Origin: Patescibacteria group bacterium
GTDB lineage: Bacteria > Patescibacteriota > Microgenomatia > UBA1406 > GWC2-37-13
DNA length: 36,992 bases
NCBI GenBank assembly: GCA_026416975.1
Contig: JAOAEC010000004.1
Coordinates: 1-36,992 of the forward strand
Direction: 5' to 3'
Below are positions 7,713 through 15,059 of the stretch, one piece after another (the stretch's first letter is position 1; each line of letters opens with the position of its first letter). The notes below the pieces were generated by a model. It was not told where the DNA came from, did no database searches, and worked only from the letters and a program-made list of their open reading frames with translations. Position numbers and translations under genes: made by a program.

Positions 7713-8228
7713 TTATACAATCTTAACATAATCTTTTAAGGCCGCTTTAATATCAATAAAGCTTAATCTTTTCCAGGGAATTTTATTTTTAGGGAAAAAT
7801 TTAAACTTATTAGCGTCATCACCAGTCTTTATTTTTTTAATCTGATCATCTTTTATTTTTGCAGTATAAAAAAAACAAAGCGGTTGATAATTTATACCTT
7901 TATAAGAATAAAAACCAATATAATTACCAAAATAATTTATTTTCTCTATCTCAATAGCTAATTCTTCTTTAATCTCTCTTTTTAATCCCCCCTCAACGGT
8001 TTCTTTAAAATCAATAAAGCCTCCGGGTAGATCCCAAAAACCTTTTTTTGGCGGATATTTTCTTTTTACCAAAAGAATTTCCTCTTTTTCATTTTCCAAA
8101 ATTAAAGCGCAGGTGGGAACCGGGTTAAAGTAAAAATGAAAGCCACAGTTAGAACATTCAACTAATCTTTTTTTGACTTTTTTAAGTTTATTTTGACAAT
8201 TTGGGCAAAATTTAAATTTTTTGAGCAT
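7713..8228 (-). CDS. Nudix hydrolase with N-terminal zinc ribbon
   Basis: The N-terminus carries two Cys pairs (CPNC at 8-11, CSNC at about 25-28), a zinc ribbon like that of NudC-type enzymes. The Nudix box follows: GGFIDFKE, then REIKEEL, with the usual final Gly replaced by Ala. The enzyme should cleave a nucleoside diphosphate linked to another group. NADH pyrophosphatase or a nucleotide-sugar hydrolase are options, but the short length (171 aa) does not support a full NudC. The start overlaps the methyltransferase gene upstream by 17 bases, indicating one operon. Confidence 0.85.
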   Translation of the reverse strand: MLKKFKFCPNCQNKLKKVKKRLVECSNCGFHFYFNPVPTCALILENEKEEILLVKRKYPPKKGFWDLPGGFIDFKETVEGGLKREIKEELAIEIEKINYFGNYIGFYSYKGINYQPLCFFYTAKIKDDQIKKIKTGDDANKFKFFPKNKIPWKRLSFIDIKAALKDYVKIV

Positions 8229-9030
8229 AGATAGTCACTGCCTCTCCGGTATTTAATAATTTATTAATTAAATTTAATAAATTAAAGTATAACTGTTTTA
8301 ATAACGGATAATCCCTTCTTTTGTCATTGTTAAAAGTAACCTTTTTTATTTTAAAACCATTTTTTTTAAGATAATTGATTAAGTAATTTTCTGAAAAATG
8401 CCAAATATGTTCGTTAGTTCTAAGTCCTTCCCAATATTTTTTTCTTAGTTTAAAAATAACATTATTAATGTTAGGTGTGCCAATTACCAGAAAACCATTT
8501 TTTCTAAGAAATTTTTTCATGAAAGTAAATTCCTCATTAAAATTTTCAATATGTTCTAAAACATGATTATAAATAACAATATTAAATTTTTTATTAGGAT
8601 TTTTTTTAAAAAATTTATCGGCCGTTCCTAGAAAAATTTTATGAGGTAATTTTTTTTTTGATATTTGGTAAGCTTTTAGATTTGGCTCGATTCCGCATAC
8701 TTGATAACCGGCTTTTTTTAAAAGCGTTAGCAAGATACCGGTTCCGCAGCCAACATCAAGTATAGAGCCATCGACGACTAATTTTTTAATTTCATTAACC
8801 ACAGGCAAAAATATTTCTATAAATTCTTCTTTTTTATTTTGATAAACATCAATATGTGATATTTTAGGATTAAAAAGTTTCGGTTTGATTACTGTTTTTA
8901 AAACTTTACAGTTAAGGCATTCGCCGATAATCGCTCCTCGGAAATCCTTAAAAATTTTTTCTTTTAAAGAATATTTAATTACCGGTTTAAAAAAACTTTT
9001 ATTTTGACAAATACAAGATGAAATAATCAT
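8212..9030 (-). CDS. Class I SAM-dependent methyltransferase
   Basis: A 272-aa protein with motif I VDGSILDVGCGTG at about residues 87-99, motif II ending in GIEP, and the post-motif YNHVLEHI typical of Methyltransf_23-like enzymes. The N-terminal part has two Cys pairs (CICQ near 6-8, CLNCK near 38-41) that may bind zinc, as in methyltransferases acting on sugars or lipid-linked substrates. The acceptor is unknown. It shares a very compact divergent promoter with gltX and overlaps the downstream Nudix gene. Confidence 0.8.
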   Translation of the reverse strand: MIISSCICQNKSFFKPVIKYSLKEKIFKDFRGAIIGECLNCKVLKTVIKPKLFNPKISHIDVYQNKKEEFIEIFLPVVNEIKKLVVDGSILDVGCGTGILLTLLKKAGYQVCGIEPNLKAYQISKKKLPHKIFLGTADKFFKKNPNKKFNIVIYNHVLEHIENFNEEFTFMKKFLRKNGFLVIGTPNINNVIFKLRKKYWEGLRTNEHIWHFSENYLINYLKKNGFKIKKVTFNNDKRRDYPLLKQLYFNLLNLINKLLNTGEAVTIYAQKI

Positions 9031-9036
9031 TCTAAA

Positions 9037-9046
9037 ATTATATAAT
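9037..9046. promoter_or_regulatory. Overlapping divergent -10 boxes (methyltransferase / gltX)
   Basis: Only 28 bp separate the two start codons. TATAAT is present on the minus strand (9042-9037) and on the plus strand (9041-9046), overlapping inside the palindrome aattatataatt. The minus ATG lies 6 bases and the plus ATG 12 bases beyond the boxes. The two polymerases probably compete for this site. Confidence 0.5.
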
Positions 9047-9058
9047 TCTTTTAATTTT

Positions 9059-10456
9059 ATGGTAAGAACCAGAATCGCTCCCTCACCAACTGGTGAGGAT
9101 TTACATATTGGTAATTTGTATACTGCTTTAATTAATTTTGTTTGGGCAAAAAAAAATAAAGGAAAGTTTATTGTTCGGATTGAGGATACTGACAGACAAA
9201 GATTGGTTAAAGGAGCAGAAGAGAGAATTCTGCAAACATTAAAAGATTTTGGCTTGAGCCCGGATGAAGATCCCCAAAAAGGTGGTCCTTATGGTCCATA
9301 TCGACAATCAGAAAGACTGGAAATTTATCAAAAATTAGCTCATCAACTTGTTGAAAAAGGTTATGCTTATTATTGTACTTGTTCAAAAGAGCGATTAGAT
9401 GATTTGCGAAAAAAGCAAATTGCTGAAAAAAAAATCCCTCGATATGATGGACATTGTAGAAATCTCAAATCTCAAAGCTCAAAACTAAAAACTAAAAATT
9501 ATGTAATAAGACTAAAAGTGCCAAGAGATAGAAAAATCGTCGTTGAGGATTTGTTAAGAGGAAGGGTCGTTTTTGATTCTAATAATCTTGATGATCAAAT
9601 TCTTTTAAAATCTGATGGTTATCCAACTTATCATTTAGCGGTTGTCATTGATGATTGTTTAATGAAAATTTCTCATATTATTCGGGCGGAAGAGTGGTTA
9701 TCATCAACGCCAAAACACATTCTTTTGTATGAGGCGTTTGGTTGGGAAAAACCAGTGTTTTGTCATCTTCCGATTCTTCGCAATCCTGACCGTTCCAAAC
9801 TATCCAAAAGAAAAAACCCGGTTTGGGCCAGTTGGTATTTGAAACAAGGCTATTTACCTTGGGCGGTTTTAAATTATTTAGCCTTAATGGGTTGGTCGCA
9901 TCCTCAAGAAAAAGAGATTTTTTCTTTGGAAGAATTTATTGAAGTGTTTGATCTAAAAGATTTACAGGTAGTTGGACCAGCGTTTGATCCGGTTAAGTTA
10001 GAATGGATGAATGGAGAATACATAAGAAAAACTCAAAACTCAAAACTCAAAACTCAAATTTTAGATTTTTACAAAAAATATCAACAGAAAAATTTACCGG
10101 AAAATTTAGTGGAAAAAACAGTTCCTTTAATTCAGGAGAGGATTAAGAAACTTTCTGACTATTGGGATTATTGTCAGTTTTTTTTTGAAAGGCCAAAAGA
10201 ATATCAGATTGATTTATCTAACAAAAAAGAATTATTAAAAAAAATTTATCAGGAATTGGAAACAATTTCAGATTGGAAAGCACAAACTATTGGTGAAAAA
10301 ATGGTTTATTTAGCAAAAAAACTTAATATTAAAGCTGGAGAATTTTTTATGATTTTGCGGGTAGCTATCACTGGCAAAAAAATCACTCCGCCCTTAAATG
10401 AGTCGATGGAGATCTTAGGGAAGGAGGAGTGTGTTAAAAGATTAAAATTTATTTAA
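9059..10456 (+). CDS. gltX: Glutamate--tRNA ligase
   Basis: Class I aminoacyl-tRNA synthetase that charges tRNA-Glu, and probably also tRNA-Gln in organisms that rely on GatCAB; no glnS or gat gene is seen here. The HIGH motif is present as HIGN (residues 16-19) after PSPTGEDL, and KMSKS as KLSKR (about 247-251). Length (465 aa) is normal. Two low-complexity inserts, about residues 136-148 (LKSQSSKLKTKN) and 325-334 (TQNSKLKTQ), are encoded by heptamer tandem repeats but keep the frame. No Shine-Dalgarno sequence is present and the leader should be very short. Confidence 0.95.
   Translation: MVRTRIAPSPTGEDLHIGNLYTALINFVWAKKNKGKFIVRIEDTDRQRLVKGAEERILQTLKDFGLSPDEDPQKGGPYGPYRQSERLEIYQKLAHQLVEKGYAYYCTCSKERLDDLRKKQIAEKKIPRYDGHCRNLKSQSSKLKTKNYVIRLKVPRDRKIVVEDLLRGRVVFDSNNLDDQILLKSDGYPTYHLAVVIDDCLMKISHIIRAEEWLSSTPKHILLYEAFGWEKPVFCHLPILRNPDRSKLSKRKNPVWASWYLKQGYLPWAVLNYLALMGWSHPQEKEIFSLEEFIEVFDLKDLQVVGPAFDPVKLEWMNGEYIRKTQNSKLKTQILDFYKKYQQKNLPENLVEKTVPLIQERIKKLSDYWDYCQFFFERPKEYQIDLSNKKELLKKIYQELETISDWKAQTIGEKMVYLAKKLNIKAGEFFMILRVAITGKKITPPLNESMEILGKEECVKRLKFI
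9464..9498 (+). repeat. Heptamer repeat inside gltX (first)
   Basis: Five consecutive 7-bp units: ctcaaat, ctcaaag, ctcaaaa, ctaaaaa, ctaaaaa. They are translated as a Lys/Ser-rich loop of GltX. Seven-base periodicity is unexpected in coding sequence. Confidence 0.75.
10032..10059 (+). repeat. Heptamer repeat inside gltX (second)
   Basis: Four consecutive 7-bp units: ctcaaaa three times, then ctcaaat. It encodes TQNSKLKTQ in the anticodon-binding half of GltX and is nearly identical to the first gltX repeat. Confidence 0.8.
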
Positions 10457-10474
10457 TTTTAATTTGTTATACCA

Positions 10475-10507
10475 ATCCACCTATGACCTACGAGGTCATA
10501 GGTGGAT
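10475..10507. repeat. Perfect 15-bp hairpin with 3-base loop
   Basis: The arms at 10475-10489 (atccacctatgacct) and 10493-10507 are exact reverse complements around the loop acg. It starts 18 bases after the gltX stop. No T-run follows, so it is not a classical terminator. It may be a palindromic repeat, an mRNA-stabilising 3' hairpin or a binding site. Confidence 0.7.
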
Positions 10508-10569
10508 AGTGTGGTAGGCTGTTAGCTGATATACCGAAAAAAATACGAAAGTCAATTGAAATTTTTACA

Positions 10570-11451
10570 ATGATAATTAAAAACAAAACTGATTTTATTG
10601 AAAAAATAAAATCTTTTAAAATAAAGACAAAATATGTGGTTATTAAACCCAATTGGGTTAGTAATGTAAAAGGGGAATATACAGAATACAGAATCAGAAA
10701 TTATTGCTTGGTTTTTAGAAGCGTTAAACAAAGATCAAAAAAAGATAATTATTGAAAGCTATACTCCTTGGCGCGGATTAAAATTTAAGTTTAAAAATAA
10801 AAATCAAGATTTGAAAACTGATTTAATTGAAGAAAAAAAATTTTGGGATTTTTATAAAAAAAAGATGAGTATTTTTTAAAAACAACAGGCATTAAAGAGG
10901 TTATTAAAAAATATCAAGCTGATTATATTAATATTACGGATGAATTTTGGAAAGGAGAGTGTGTTGATTCTGATTTAGTTGAACGAGTTATTAAAAAAAC
11001 CAATAAAAAAATTTTATTTAAAGAGTTTTACTCATATATTCCTAAGAAAATTTTTAAGATAAGAAATAAGGCAACGTTAATCAGTTTAGCAAAGATAAAA
11101 TTAGAAACGGAAAATAAAAATATAGTTGTTTCTTTATCAGTTAAAAATTTATTTGGATTAATTCCTCATCCGTCAAGAAAATTTTTTCACAATAATAAAG
11201 AAAAATATCTTCCTCAAGCAATAGCAGATATTTTTAATATTTATACTTCATTATTTAAAAAAACTCTGTGGTTAAATGAAGGAATAAAAACATTAGTAAA
11301 AAATTATTGTTTAGAAAAACAAAATTACGAATATAATAAAAACTTATTGTTTATTAATAGAAACGGAGTAAAAGCAGATGAGACTGTTTGCAGCTATTTT
11401 TTTATTAATCCTAAAATCGTTCCTTATTTTAAATTGATTTATAATAAGTAA
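10570..11451 (+). pseudogene. Broken DUF362-family gene
   Basis: Joining three frames gives a protein of about 290 aa with DUF362-like segments: VVIKPNWVSN at the start, TESEIIAWFLEAL, KKIIIESYTPWRG, and later SLSVKNLFGLIPHPS. The first break is a tandem 7-bp duplication (acagaat at 10681-10687 and 10688-10694). The second is in a tract of eight A (10856-10863), where one more A restores the frame. The TAA at 11449-11451 ends the repaired frame normally. DUF362 proteins are poorly characterised, and some are ferredoxin-linked. The duplication makes true decay likely. Confidence 0.7.
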
Positions 11452-11456
11452 AAAAA

Positions 11457-11476
11457 TTATAGAGCAAAAGGTTTAT
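11457..11476 (+). repeat. 20-bp direct repeat, left copy
   Basis: The 20 bases ttatagagcaaaaggtttat are repeated exactly at 11989-12008. The pair flanks the GNAT gene at 11493-11984, and the right copy lies 26 bases before tRNA-Gly. Confidence 0.75.
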
Positions 11477-11492
11477 ATAAAAAGAATTTTCT

Positions 11493-11984
11493 ATGGTTAA
11501 ATTAAAAATAACTAAAATTGAGAGAAAAGATAGAAATTTGATAAAAAAATTTATTAAAAATCGTTGGGGAAGTGATGAAGTTGTTTATAATGGAAAAATT
11601 TTTTTACCCCACAAACTTTCTGGTTTTGTTGTCAAATATAATCAAAAACTTGTTGGTTTAATTACTTATAAAAAATACAAAAATTATTTATGGATAGTTA
11701 CTATTGACTCTTTAATTGAAAAAAAAGGGATAGGCACAAGACTAATTAATACTGTTAAAAAGGAAGCAAAAAATTTGGGAATAAAAAAAATTAAATTAAG
11801 AACAACTAATGATAATCTTAATGCTTTAAGATTTTATCAAAAGCGGGGTTTTAGAATAACTAAAATTTATAAGGGAGCAGTTGATTACTCAAGGAAAATA
11901 AAACCAACGATTCCTTTAGTTGGAGAAAACAGGATTCCAATTCATGACGAAATTGAACTAGAAATTAATGATATTTTTAAATAA
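11493..11984 (+). CDS. GNAT-family N-acetyltransferase
   Basis: The acetyl-CoA binding motif KKGIGTRLI is at about residues 82-90, followed by the C-terminal pattern NALRFYQKRGF typical of GNAT enzymes. The product (163 aa) is one domain, probably cytosolic; the acceptor is unknown. An extra tail (about residues 130-163) follows the fold. The gene sits exactly between two copies of a 20-bp direct repeat, so gene and one repeat copy form a unit that may have been inserted or duplicated. Confidence 0.85.
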   Translation: MVKLKITKIERKDRNLIKKFIKNRWGSDEVVYNGKIFLPHKLSGFVVKYNQKLVGLITYKKYKNYLWIVTIDSLIEKKGIGTRLINTVKKEAKNLGIKKIKLRTTNDNLNALRFYQKRGFRITKIYKGAVDYSRKIKPTIPLVGENRIPIHDEIELEINDIFK

Positions 11985-11988
11985 AAAT

Positions 11989-12008
11989 TTATAGAGCAAA
12001 AGGTTTAT
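11989..12008 (+). repeat. 20-bp direct repeat, right copy
   Basis: Exact copy of 11457-11476. It lies just after the GNAT stop codon and 26 bases upstream of tRNA-Gly. Confidence 0.75.
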
Positions 12009-12034
12009 TTTGGAAATTAAAAAATATAATTCTT

Positions 12035-12105
12035 GCGGGATTAGTTAAGCGGTTTAATGTCACCTTCCCAAGGTGAAGAGACGGGTTCGACTCCCGTATC
12101 ACGCT
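12035..12105 (+). tRNA. tRNA-Gly (anticodon CCC)
   Basis: Cloverleaf: acceptor GCGGGAT/ATCACGC with one G-A mismatch at the fourth pair, D-stem GTTA/TAAT, anticodon stem TCACC/GGTGA with loop TTCCCAA (anticodon CCC), T-stem ACGGG/CCCGT, discriminator T as usual for glycine. CCA is not encoded. TATAAT at 12025-12030 ends four bases upstream, so the primary transcript may have almost no 5' leader. Confidence 0.9.
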
Positions 12106-12197
12106 CAGAAAATAAAAAACAAAAACAAATGGTTTTTGAATTATGTAAAAAAAGATTATTATTAAAAAGTTAATTTACTAGTGAATGAAAATTAAAA

Positions 12198-12662
12198 ATG
12201 AAAATAAAAATCAAAAAGGCAAAAATTGAAAACTTAAACTTAATTCAAAAACTAAACTATGAGGTTTTTGAGGCGAGTTTGTCTTATGATAAACATTTAG
12301 ACATGAGCTGGCCGTTTAATGAAAAAGGAATAAAGTATTTCAAAGAAGCATTAATAAGCAAAGACTATTGTTGTTTGTTAGCTTATGATGGCAATTTTCC
12401 AGTTGGGTATTTAATTGGCACAGAAAGAAATTTCTCTTATCGGAAAAATAAAGTTGGAGAGATTGACAATATGGGAGTGACAAAAAAGTATCGGGGAAAA
12501 GGAGTCGGGACGGCTTTAATTAATGAGTTTAAAAAATGGTGCCAAAAACGAGGGTTAACCCAACTTCGCGTTTCTACTTATTTTAAATATGATAAAGCTA
12601 TTAATTTTTATAAAAAACAGGGATTAAAAGAGATGGATTTGGTGCTGGAGGGAGAGATTTAA
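12198..12662 (+). CDS. GNAT-family N-acetyltransferase
   Basis: A 154-aa single-domain acetyltransferase. The region EIDNMGVTKKYRGKGVGTAL (about residues 91-110) is the beta4 strand and acetyl-CoA pyrophosphate loop, and KAINFYKKQGL (about 134-144) is the C-terminal helix of the fold. It is not closely similar to the GNAT at 11493 outside these motifs, so it is not a recent duplicate. The acceptor is unknown. It ends shortly before the repeat-bearing promoter of the toxin-antitoxin pair, which could also act on readthrough from this gene. Confidence 0.85.
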   Translation: MKIKIKKAKIENLNLIQKLNYEVFEASLSYDKHLDMSWPFNEKGIKYFKEALISKDYCCLLAYDGNFPVGYLIGTERNFSYRKNKVGEIDNMGVTKKYRGKGVGTALINEFKKWCQKRGLTQLRVSTYFKYDKAINFYKKQGLKEMDLVLEGEI

Positions 12663-12667
12663 AAATT

Positions 12668-12725
12668 ATCACTTGATTAAACACTTGATTTATCACTTGA
12701 CAAAACACATTAGATAAATTATTAT
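12668..12725 (+). promoter_or_regulatory. Toxin-antitoxin promoter with three 12-bp direct repeats
   Basis: TTGACA (12697-12702), 17 bases, TATTAT (12720-12725) is a strong promoter. Three tandem 12-bp units (12668-12679, 12680-12691, 12692-12703) share the core cacttga; the third contains the -35 box. This arrangement fits an operator for the antitoxin or antitoxin-toxin complex. The ATG at 12734 is about two bases from the predicted start, so the message is leaderless. Confidence 0.65.
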
Positions 12726-12733
12726 TTTTCTAT

Positions 12734-12985
12734 ATGAACTATACGATTCCCATATCAGAGATGAGAAAAAAATTTGGCGAGATTGAGGCGATATTACCTT
12801 ATGTTGACTATATTACGATTTCTAAAAAAGGAAAGCCTTTAGCAATCATTTCTGCTGTACCTGAGATTAAAAAATCATTAATAAAAAAATTTGCTGGTGT
12901 TTTTAAAAAAACCGATTTAGACAAAGACAAAATTTGGAAAAACATTTTAAAAAAAAGATCAAGAAAAAATCCGATTAAGTTATGA
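12734..12985 (+). CDS. Antitoxin, Phd/YefM-like
   Basis: An 83-aa protein whose N-terminus follows the Phd/YefM pattern: ISEMRKKFGEI, then YITISKKGKPLAIISAV. It should dimerise and bind DNA with this half, while the Lys-rich C-terminus neutralises the toxin. Its stop overlaps the VapC start by four bases (ATGA), so the two are translationally coupled. The tandem repeats at its promoter are the likely binding site for autorepression. Confidence 0.85.
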   Translation: MNYTIPISEMRKKFGEIEAILPYVDYITISKKGKPLAIISAVPEIKKSLIKKFAGVFKKTDLDKDKIWKNILKKRSRKNPIKL

Positions 12986-13380
12986 AAACATATTTTTTAG
13001 ACACTTCAGCAATTGTAGATTATCTTCGTGGGAAAAAAGAAATTATTGAAAAAATAAACAGTTTAGAAGGCAACTTGGTTTCGAGCTATGTATGCTTAGC
13101 AGAACTTTTTGAAGGAGTTTATTATTCTAAAAATAAGGAAAAAGTTAAAAAAATAATATTAAACTTTTTTCGAGGGTTAAACAAAATTTTTGATATCGAT
13201 GAAAAAATTGCTGAAAAATTTGGTAGTTTAAGAAAAGAATTACGGAAAAAAGGTAAGCTGATTGAAGATATAGATATTTTTATTGCCTCAATCTGTATTG
13301 TTAATAATTTAATTTTAGTGACTTTAAACAAAAAACATTTTAAAAAAATTGAAAAATTGCAAATTTTAGATGAAAGTTAA
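12982..13380 (+). CDS. vapC: VapC-type PIN-domain ribonuclease toxin
   Basis: A 132-aa PIN domain. The acidic residues expected at the active site are D7 (FLDTSAIVDYL), E41 (CLAELFEG) and D98 (IEDIDIFIAS); the late motif VTLNKKHF follows. VapC toxins are Mg-dependent endoribonucleases that cut tRNAs or rRNA and stop translation. All motifs are intact, in contrast to the broken genes around it, which suggests that the pair is maintained by selection or addiction. Confidence 0.9.
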   Translation: MKTYFLDTSAIVDYLRGKKEIIEKINSLEGNLVSSYVCLAELFEGVYYSKNKEKVKKIILNFFRGLNKIFDIDEKIAEKFGSLRKELRKKGKLIEDIDIFIASICIVNNLILVTLNKKHFKKIEKLQILDES

Positions 13381-13525
13381 AATTTTCTTTACCAAAAAAT
13401 CTTTCTTTATTTTTCCCACATCTCCTTTTCATTTTAACTTTAGACTGGAAAGATATTTTTTGGAGACTAAAGAATGAAAAGATAGAGTGGTTTGAGAAGG
13501 AGATTAGGTTATAATTTAAGTTAAT

Positions 13526-13615
13526 ATGATCAAAGTTCATTTAGATACTGATTTAGGTGGAGATATTGATGATCTTTGTGCTTTAGCAAGAAAGAAGTTT
13601 AGCAGGTTTTTATGA
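13526..13615 (+). pseudogene. Nucleoside hydrolase fragment (N-terminus only)
   Basis: The 29-codon frame starts KVHLDTDLGGDIDDLCALA. This is the calcium-binding N-terminus of inosine/uridine-preferring nucleoside hydrolases (DTDxGxDxDD). It then departs from the family and stops, so nearly 300 residues are missing. A TATAAT at 13510-13515 precedes it. It overlaps the start of the SWIM-finger gene by four bases, so a deletion probably fused the two loci. Confidence 0.7.
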
Positions 13616-14378
13616 GAAATAGTTACCAATTTACAGCAAAACATATAATGCAAATAAGTTTTAATTTAGAAGATATAAAGTTTCAAATTGACAAAAGAAC
13701 TTTTTTAAAGGCGATTGATTTATATGAAAAAAAAGAGTAACAAAAATAAAAGAAGAATCTCACTATTTTCAAGCTACAGTAATTGGTACTCAACCATATG
13801 AAGTATTTGTTGACAATTATGATTTTACTAAAGGAAGCTGTGATTGTTATTTGGGAGAAAGAGATATTTTATGTAAACATATGATTGCTTTAGCAATTTA
13901 TATGGTAAAAAAAGGAGAGAGACTTACCAGTAAAGAGAAAGAGTTTATAGAAGAGCCAATTTGTAGTTACAGACGAGAGAAATTGACAGAACATGAATTG
14001 TCACAAGTTAAAAAGGAAATAAAAAAAGCATTAAGATATATTAAACCTTATAATGGTCCTTCAAGGATCTGGTTTGCTTATCAAAACTCTTTAACTAATG
14101 GTTGTCGGCGTTTAACAAAAATAATTTCTCAATTACCAGTTTGTTTGGAGACAACAGAACTTATAGTGAAACTTTTGATTAATTTGGATAGAAAATTAAG
14201 CACAGGTGGAGTAGATGATTCGGATGGAACAGTAGGAAGTTTTATTGAGGCAACCGTTGATCTTTTAATAAACTATAGCAAAGTTGACAAAAACTGTCTT
14301 AAAGCTTTTAAAATTTTAAAAGACAAAGAAACAAGTTTTGGTTGGGAAGAAAGATTAGTTAAATTATTGTCTTTATGA
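13612..14378 (+). pseudogene. SWIM zinc-finger protein, frameshifted
   Basis: The first 42 codons (MRNSYQFTAKH...) stop at 13738. A tract of eight A (13727-13734) shifts the frame; one more A continues directly into the long frame that runs to 14378. That part holds the SWIM zinc-finger motif CDC-x7-C-x-H (CDCYLGERDILCKH) and a helical region with no recognised domain. SWIM proteins bind DNA or protein partners. If a start inside the long frame is used (TTG at 13851), the finger is destroyed, so the intact form needs the repaired frame. The stop overlaps the HAD gene start (ATGA). Confidence 0.65.
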
Positions 14379-15054
14379 AAATACCACTTTTTGATTTAGA
14401 TTGGACACTTATAAAAGGAGGGAATAAAGAACATTTGGACTCTTTTACTTATTCAATTGAAAAAGTTTTTAATCTAAAAACTTCCTTAAAAAAATAGATA
14501 TTCAGGGAAAAATAGATTCTCAAATACTTTTAGAATTAGTTATTTCTAAAAAAATTAATTATTCAAAAGCAAAAGAAAAACTTCCAAATTTAATAAAAGA
14601 AATGGAAAAATATTTTTTTAAAAAAACAACTCCTGGTAAATGTGTCCCAATGCCTGGCGCTTTAACAACTCTTAAAAGCTTAAAAGAAAAAAATTTTTTA
14701 ATAGGAGTTTTGACAGGAAATATCAAGCCAATTGGAGAGTATAAACTCTTAAATTCGGGTTTGAGCAAATATATAAATTTTGGTGTTTTTGGAAATATGG
14801 CATTAAAAAGGAGCGATTTGGTTCCTTTAGCCTTAAATGAAGCAAAAAAAATTAATAAAAAATCATCAATTGAGGACTTGGCAATTATTGGTGATTCAGT
14901 TCGCGATATATATTGTGCCAAAGAATCAGGAATAAAAGTAATTGCTGTCGCTACTGGAAAATATAAAAAAGAAGAGTTATTAAAAAATAAACCTGATTTA
15001 TTAGTTAATAGTTTATTGGATACTAAAAAGATATTAGATTTTCTTTTGAATTAA
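14375..15054 (+). pseudogene. HAD-superfamily hydrolase, frameshifted
   Basis: The frame begins MKIPLFDLDWTLIKGG, which carries HAD motif I (DxDxT), and stops at 14495-14497 after a tract of seven A. One additional A joins it to the rest, which has the cap-domain helices, motif II in GVLTGNIK, and motif IV in IIGDSVRDIYCAKESG. The joined product, about 225 aa, would be a phosphatase of the phosphoglycolate-phosphatase type. A product from the internal ATG at 14602 would lack the nucleophile Asp. Its start is coupled to the SWIM gene. Confidence 0.7.
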
Positions 15055-15059
15055 GGATT

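Noticed and set aside
10032-10059. Heptamer repeats considered as a CRISPR array
   Set aside because: Units are 7 bp with no spacers, inside a coding gene, and no cas gene is present.
12668-12703. 12-bp repeats considered as replication-origin iterons
   Set aside because: Only three copies, overlapping a consensus promoter of a toxin-antitoxin pair, with no initiator gene or AT-rich unwinding block beside them.
13122-13540. Minus-strand frames over vapC and the following gap
   Set aside because: They are antisense shadows of AT-rich sequence with no start signal or recognisable product.
10457-15054. Prophage or insertion sequence as the source of the disrupted zone
   Set aside because: No transposase, integrase, terminal inverted repeats or phage structural gene is visible.
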